From JADGNF01 sp964582085 (lineage in GTDB: Archaea; Thermoproteota; Bathyarchaeia; Bathyarchaeales; Bathycorpusculaceae): a DNA stretch of 10,372 bases. A model generated the notes under the pieces. The model was given only the letters and a program-made list of their open reading frames with translations, searched no databases and had not been told where the DNA came from. A program made the translations under genes and the position numbers. How positions within the stretch are numbered: position 1 is the first letter of the stretch; each line of letters opens with the position of its first letter. Location: contig CAZOPV010000003.1 in the NCBI GenBank assembly GCA_964582085.1, positions 1 through 10,372 of the forward strand, read 5' to 3'. Positions 6,611 through 10,372 of the stretch are shown here, in pieces.

Positions 6611-7528
6611 TCAAGGCGCAGATTCTTTTGGAGTAGCAGTGTGGTCTCTCACAGAAACTAGAACTATAGCAATAATTATCAGTAGTGCACCAATGCCTGA
6701 AAAAATGGTCATGGGTTCCTGCAGAATCAAGATAGAAGCAACAGTTGCAATAACTATCTCAGACAAGAGCAAAACAGTAGAGGTAGAGGCAGAAAGATGC
6801 TTAAGACCCTCAAGCCATAGATAATAGGGTATAAGCCAGCAGATAATTGCTTGATAAATAATTGCTGCCCAAGCCCAAACGTCTAGTGTAAAGAAAGCGG
6901 AACCTGCCAAAGATCCAAAAGGCGCAATAGCTAAAAAAGTAAAAAACAGAACTCCACCCATAGATTGGAAAAGCCCCGACGTTGGATTCACCACTAATTT
7001 CTTGTTATAAATCATAAATAGCGCCCACGTCACACCTGAAATGATAAGCAAACAATCACCCAAAAATTGTCCCTGACTCAAATTATAAAAATCCAAGTTG
7101 GTACTCACAAAAACAACGCCTGCCAGACCTAAAAGAACCCCTGCAGCTTTTTTTGGAGAAAGATATTCACCAAGTAGTCTAGGGCTTAATAACGCAACCC
7201 ACATCGCACTCAAATTTATGAATAATGCAGCCTTCGCAGATGTTGTGTAAGGCATACCAACATATTGAAGCAGGTAACCTGAACCGTTAATGATCCCTAA
7301 GAAAAGAACAAATTTCTTGTTGATTATGCGGAACCGAATATTCTTGAATATCAATAGAATAACGATAAATGCGAGACAGGAAACGAAAAAGCGCCAAAAA
7401 AGAAATGCAAAAGGATCAATAGTTGCTAAACCAATTTTTATAATTGGAAACGATGTGCCCCACAAAATACCTGCCAAAATGGTGAAAATTACGGCTTTTG
7501 GTTTATTAGTAAACAGGGGTTGGCGCAA
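6611..7528 (-). CDS. EamA-family (drug/metabolite transporter superfamily) permease
   Basis: Inner-membrane protein of 305 residues with about ten hydrophobic segments in two EamA repeats (about 13-142 and 155-293). Repeat one begins AGILWGTSFPIIKIGL (19-34); repeat two ends with LQEPMTIFSGIGALLI. Both are typical of the 10-segment DMT exporters. Characterised relatives move amino acids, nucleosides or other small metabolites, mostly outward; the substrate here is unknown. The start is TTG at 7528, chosen because a strong AAAGGAGA ribosome binding site (7542-7535) lies 6 bases before it. It lies upstream of the amino acid uptake operon on the same strand, so co-regulation is possible. Confidence 0.9.
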   Translation of the reverse strand: MRQPLFTNKPKAVIFTILAGILWGTSFPIIKIGLATIDPFAFLFWRFFVSCLAFIVILLIFKNIRFRIINKKFVLFLGIINGSGYLLQYVGMPYTTSAKAALFINLSAMWVALLSPRLLGEYLSPKKAAGVLLGLAGVVFVSTNLDFYNLSQGQFLGDCLLIISGVTWALFMIYNKKLVVNPTSGLFQSMGGVLFFTFLAIAPFGSLAGSAFFTLDVWAWAAIIYQAIICWLIPYYLWLEGLKHLSASTSTVLLLSEIVIATVASILILQEPMTIFSGIGALLIIIAIVLVSVRDHTATPKESAP

Positions 7529-7558
7529 CTTGTATCTCCTTTCTTCGTTTAGACGAAT

Positions 7559-7577
7559 ACTTCTTAAATAAAGAAGT
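7559..7577. promoter_or_regulatory. Inverted repeat overlapping the EamA promoter
   Basis: ACTTCTT (7559-7565) and AAGAAGT (7571-7577) form a perfect 7-base inverted repeat around AAATA. On the minus strand the center reads TATTTAAG, a TATA-like element placed correctly for the EamA gene. A dimeric regulator bound here would block TBP. The function is inferred. Confidence 0.4.
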
Positions 7578-7586
7578 TTTGGAATA

Positions 7587-7623
7587 GAAAAAAAGAAAAA
7601 GTAATAAAATATAAAAAGAGAAA
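7587..7623 (-). terminator. Oligo-T terminator of the hybrid cluster protein gene
   Basis: Just past the stop codon the minus strand carries repeated T runs (CTCTTTTTAT, then CTTTTTCTTTTTTTCT) with no strong hairpin, as expected for archaeal termination. Confidence 0.6.
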
Positions 7624-7627
7624 GGTT

Positions 7628-9271
7628 TTAGCCCAGTATATCTTTGAGATCTTCATCCGCCGACTTGGTAGGCATAATGTTGAAATTGTTCACCAACATC
7701 TTCAATATGTTTGGTGTGATGAACGCAGGCAGACTTGGACCTAAGCGGATATTTTTTACACCTAAGTACAGCAACGACAACAGTATAGCACATGCTTTCT
7801 GCTCATACCACGACAGAATCAACGAAAGAGGCAGTTGATTTATACCTACATTGAACGCCTTTGCTAATGTTTGGGCGATCATAACAGCAGAATATGCATC
7901 GTTGCATTGCCCTATATCTAACAGCCTTGGTATGCTACCTATGTCTCCAAGTTCTTTGTCAAAGAATCTGAATTTGCCACATGCCAACGTTAAAATCACT
8001 GTGTCTTTGGGTGCTTTCTCAACGAACTCTGTGTAATAGCTTCTACCAGGTTTTGCGCCATCACAACCGCCTACAAGGAAGAAGTGGCGAATTTTACCTT
8101 TTTTGACCGCGTCAACGACGGCATCAGCTATACCTAAAACGGTATTACGTGCAAAACCCACCATCACCGATTTGGCTGGTATATCATCTGGAAAACCAGG
8201 CAATTCTAACGCGCGGGCTATTACAGGTGAGAAATCTTCACCGGCAATGTGCTTTACACCTGGCCAGCCGACTGGCCCGCTGGTGAAGATATTTGCTTTG
8301 TAGTTGTCAGCAGGTTTCTGGATACAGTTAGTCGTCATCAGGATGGCTCCTGGGAAAGCTGCGAACTCGCGAATCTGGTTTTGCCATGCGGTGCCGTAGT
8401 GACCGTAGAAATGACGGTATTTCTTCAGTTTTGGATAACCATGGGCAGGAAGCATCTCACCATGAGTGTAGACATTGATGCCTGTGCCCTCTGTCTGTTT
8501 CAGAATTTTCTCTAAGTCAATAAGGTCGTGACCCGAAACGAGAATAGCTTTGCCTTTCTTTGCACCTAAGGGAACTTTAGTTGGCACAGGATGACCATAT
8601 GTTTCTGTGTTGCCAGCGTCCAAAAGCTCCATAGCACGTATGTTGACCTCGCCACATCTTAGCGCTAGACCAACAAAATCGTTGACGCTTAACGATTGAT
8701 CAAGTGTCGCTGCGAGCCCCTGCTCGATAAAGTCAAAAACTTTGTCGTCTTTTTTGCCGAAACGATAAGCGTGGTATGTGTAAGCTGCTACCCCTTTGAT
8801 GCCATAAATAAGTAGCCACTTTAGACCCTGCAAATCAGGATTATCTGGCGAATCAGCCTTCACGCCGACTTTTTTGCCTTGTCTTACCATGCCGTCTATT
8901 GTTTTCTCAGGGATCAAATCTACTGCAGCACCAAAATTTACTTTGCCACCTGCAGCCTTCACTTTGGCTTTTAAAGCTTCACGTAGCTCAACGGCTTTCT
9001 GGACATATCTTTTTGCAAGGTCTTCAGGATCAAAGTTCACATTTGTCAAAGTTGCAAAGGTTGCTTCAGCAATGAAAACATCAATTTTTTCATCTTTTAC
9101 ACCTACTTTTCGCCCTTCAACTGCAACTTGTGAGACGCCTCGAAGCAAATATATCAGTAAGTCTTGGAGATTAGATACATCAGGACTTTTTCCGCAAACC
9201 CCAAATGAGGTGCAACCTGTGCCTTTTGCGGTTTGCTCACACTGCCAACAGAACATTTCATTTTGACTCAT
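7628..9271 (-). CDS. hcp: Hybrid cluster protein (hydroxylamine reductase family)
   Basis: Full-length Hcp of 547 residues. The N-terminal cysteines follow Cys8-x2-Cys11-x8-Cys20-x5-Cys26, the spacing of class I proteins of anaerobes, and bind the cubane cluster. Hybrid-cluster ligands are all present: His248 (SGHD), Glu272 (HGEM), Cys316 (TTNC), Cys403 (GGCDGAKPGR, the persulfide cysteine), Cys431 (ACGK), Cys456 (GQCNDAY) and Glu490 (WYEQKA), at spacings close to the Desulfovibrio enzyme. Family members reduce hydroxylamine in vitro and handle nitric oxide or protein S-nitrosylation in vivo; the protein is cytosolic. The ATG at 9271 is preferred because GGGTGA (9285-9280) lies 8 bases upstream; a TTG at 9295 would add 8 residues with no such site. 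No hcr reductase gene is adjacent, so the electron donor is unknown. Confidence 0.96.
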   Translation of the reverse strand: MSQNEMFCWQCEQTAKGTGCTSFGVCGKSPDVSNLQDLLIYLLRGVSQVAVEGRKVGVKDEKIDVFIAEATFATLTNVNFDPEDLAKRYVQKAVELREALKAKVKAAGGKVNFGAAVDLIPEKTIDGMVRQGKKVGVKADSPDNPDLQGLKWLLIYGIKGVAAYTYHAYRFGKKDDKVFDFIEQGLAATLDQSLSVNDFVGLALRCGEVNIRAMELLDAGNTETYGHPVPTKVPLGAKKGKAILVSGHDLIDLEKILKQTEGTGINVYTHGEMLPAHGYPKLKKYRHFYGHYGTAWQNQIREFAAFPGAILMTTNCIQKPADNYKANIFTSGPVGWPGVKHIAGEDFSPVIARALELPGFPDDIPAKSVMVGFARNTVLGIADAVVDAVKKGKIRHFFLVGGCDGAKPGRSYYTEFVEKAPKDTVILTLACGKFRFFDKELGDIGSIPRLLDIGQCNDAYSAVMIAQTLAKAFNVGINQLPLSLILSWYEQKACAILLSLLYLGVKNIRLGPSLPAFITPNILKMLVNNFNIMPTKSADEDLKDILG

Positions 9272-9445
9272 AATATTTTTCACCCAGTTATTCAATTAGT
9301 TGCCTACACACATAGATGTTTCCCCTTACATTTGAGGGATCAACAAAACAGCCTAAATCTCAACTACTGTAAAATACAGCAAAAACAACAACCCTTAATT
9401 GTTTTTGTTTAAACAAAAAATACGTTCACTACACCATAATTGAGT
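9272..9445. promoter_or_regulatory. Upstream regulatory region of hcp with two inverted repeats
   Basis: AT-rich intergenic region between hcp and the divergent pseudogene. TTTTTGTTTAAACAAAAA (9402-9419) is a perfect 18-base palindrome, and CTGTA-AAA-TACAG (9367-9379) is a 5-base inverted repeat with a 3-base spacer, 22 bases closer to hcp. The center of the large palindrome (GTTTAAAC) might also act as the TATA region, which would put the hcp leader at roughly 110 bases. They are candidates for a nitrosative or redox stress regulator, but no known archaeal consensus was matched. Confidence 0.45.
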
Positions 9446-10118
9446 ATACGGTGTCTATGCGTTATCGCGCCCTCTTCGAACACACCTTTGAAACTGAATT
9501 TTTCCTATCCTCTACAACTTTAACATAACTTTACATACTACACGAATACCACTAAACAGCATCGCAATCAGAGAACTTACTACATTAATGAAGACAAAAG
9601 CAACCAACGCTGCACAACAACTCAAAGACACACCGGTTGACACGGTGGTGTATACTTGCACCTATGTACCTTTATCAAAGGTGGTGTTGGTCATGACGCA
9701 ACAGCAGGTCAAAAACTATCTAGAACTGCCCAATGCCCCATTATCATCACAGTAACTGCCATCGTAAAAGCATTAAAACAGCTACAAGTTCAACATACAT
9801 CACTAGCCAGCCGCTATTGCCTCAATTACCAAAGCGTGCAATAGTCTTTTTAGAAGCCAAAGGCTTTGAGGTTATCCGACTACAATCTTTAAACTTAACT
9901 GATAACATCAAAATTGGACAGTTACCTCTGAAGCCACCGAGACCTTATCTAAAACTGTCAATTCCAGCGCGCTGAGGCGGTGTTCATAAGTTGAACGAAC
10001 TTACGGACTTTTGAAGTTATACCACGGTTGGAAAAGGAAACATAAAACCGTCATAAGCAGTAACTCCCACTCTCTGGCAAGCGCTAAAAGTTCTCAATAC
10101 AGATCTTCACGCTAGTCT
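9446..10118 (+). pseudogene. Decayed maleate isomerase / Asp-Glu racemase superfamily gene
   Basis: The family can be followed from end to end only by switching frames. Recognisable pieces in order: VIAPSSNT (9461-9484); TFETEFF (9484-9504); HTTRIPL, then an alpha helix and VVYTCT with the first catalytic cysteine (9534-9662); FIKGGVGHD and TAIVKALKQL (9671-9808); PLLPQLPKRA, FLEAKGFEVIRL and LTDNIKIGQL (9811-9927); EAVFIS-stop-TNLRTFEVIPRLEKE (9974-10039); ISSN and TLWQALK (10053-10089). Frame breaks fall near 9483, 9504, 9665, 9809, 9928, 9966 and 10051-10068, and the second catalytic cysteine codon is replaced by TGA (9992-9994). Intact relatives have about 240 residues and isomerise or decarboxylate dicarboxylates using two cysteines. 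The neighbouring genes are intact, so assembly error is an unlikely explanation. The exact subfamily is uncertain. Confidence 0.85.
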
Positions 10119-10125
10119 AAGCAAG

Positions 10126-10372
10126 CTAAGTTTGCTCCCTAAAGTAATGTTCCAACAAACGTCTCGTGCCTCGCCTTGTGATCTCGGACAGAGTAGAAGG
10201 GCTTATGCCCAATTTCTCTGCTAACTCTACCGTGTCAATTTTTCGCGGGTAATCAAAAAATCCACCTTTCAAAGCTAACCAGAAAATTCTCTCTTGTTTC
10301 TCAGTCAAAATTCCCACGTGAGACTCAAAACGCCCCATCTTCAGAATTTTCACCTTTAGCCCCATGGCCTCA
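10126..10372 (-). CDS. HTH_10 domain (bacterioopsin-activator-type) transcriptional regulator, C-terminal part
   Basis: The reading frame is open to the right edge with no stop, so the visible ATG at 10365 is probably internal; proteins of this type are usually about 200 residues, with the domain at the C-terminus. The visible 79 residues contain ILTEKQERIFWLALKGGFFD, PRKIDTVELAEKLGIS and STLSEITRRGTRRLLEH, which is the HTH_10 helix-turn-helix including its recognition helix. Such proteins are archaeal DNA-binding regulators; the target is unknown. It converges on the pseudogene, ending about 8 bases from its last recognisable part. It could have controlled the decayed enzyme gene or hcp, but nothing in the sequence shows this. 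Confidence 0.88.
   Translation of the reverse strand, partial: EAMGLKVKILKMGRFESHVGILTEKQERIFWLALKGGFFDYPRKIDTVELAEKLGISPSTLSEITRRGTRRLLEHYFREQT

Noticed and set aside
7290..7571. Plus-strand frame opposite the EamA gene
   Set aside because: Antisense to a clear ten-segment membrane protein; composition is an artefact of AT-rich complement.
7644..9266. Plus-strand frames opposite hcp, the longest at 8874-9266
   Set aside because: All mirror hcp, whose metal ligands are complete; none has a family signature.
9271..9295. TTG start that would lengthen Hcp by 8 residues
   Set aside because: The ATG at 9271 has a GGGTGA site at good spacing and gives the normal family N-terminus.
9656..9975. 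Two short plus-strand frames that could be called hypothetical proteins
   Set aside because: They are neighbouring pieces of one frameshifted maleate isomerase-like pseudogene.
1..10372. CRISPR arrays, insertion sequences, prophage or toxin-antitoxin genes
   Set aside because: No regularly spaced repeats, transposase or terminal inverted repeats, or recognisable defence genes were seen; the only mobile element is the rRNA intron.

Overview
The window looks like a piece of an archaeal chromosome. Evidence: an archaeal-type 23S rRNA gene, TATA-like boxes in place of -35/-10 promoters, GGTGA-type ribosome binding sites, an iron-sulfur flavoprotein of the Isf type, and the end of a HTH_10 (bacterioopsin-activator-type) regulator. 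The rRNA is only moderately GC-rich and the protein genes are AT-rich, which suggests a mesophile. The mix of an anaerobic hybrid cluster protein, Isf and HTH_10 would fit a Bathyarchaeia-like or related anaerobic lineage, but this placement is a guess.

Left part (1-2416, minus strand): the 5' two thirds of a 23S rRNA gene. At the helix 69 position equivalent to E. coli nucleotide 1923 the rRNA is interrupted by an intron that runs off the left edge. The intron starts with a P1-like pairing of the 5' exon with an internal guide sequence, contains further group I-like pairings, and carries the start of a LAGLIDADG homing endonuclease gene. A gene-free stretch of about 560 bases (2417-2976) follows. 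It holds the probable 23S promoter and leader and no 16S rRNA gene, so the 23S gene does not sit directly behind a 16S gene.

Middle part (2977-7528): an Isf-type flavoprotein gene on the plus strand converges, with overlapping stop codons, on a minus-strand polar amino acid ABC transporter operon transcribed in the order binding protein, permease, ATPase, permease. Upstream of that operon lies a minus-strand EamA-family (DMT) transporter gene. Together these suggest amino acid uptake and small-metabolite export.

Right part (7529-10372): a complete hybrid cluster protein gene (minus strand) with every expected metal ligand, preceded by a regulatory region with two inverted repeats. Divergent to it lies a badly decayed gene of the maleate isomerase / Asp-Glu racemase superfamily (plus strand, about 9446-10118), recognisable in pieces across all three frames. 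The window ends in the C-terminal half of a HTH_10 regulator (minus strand) that runs off the right edge.
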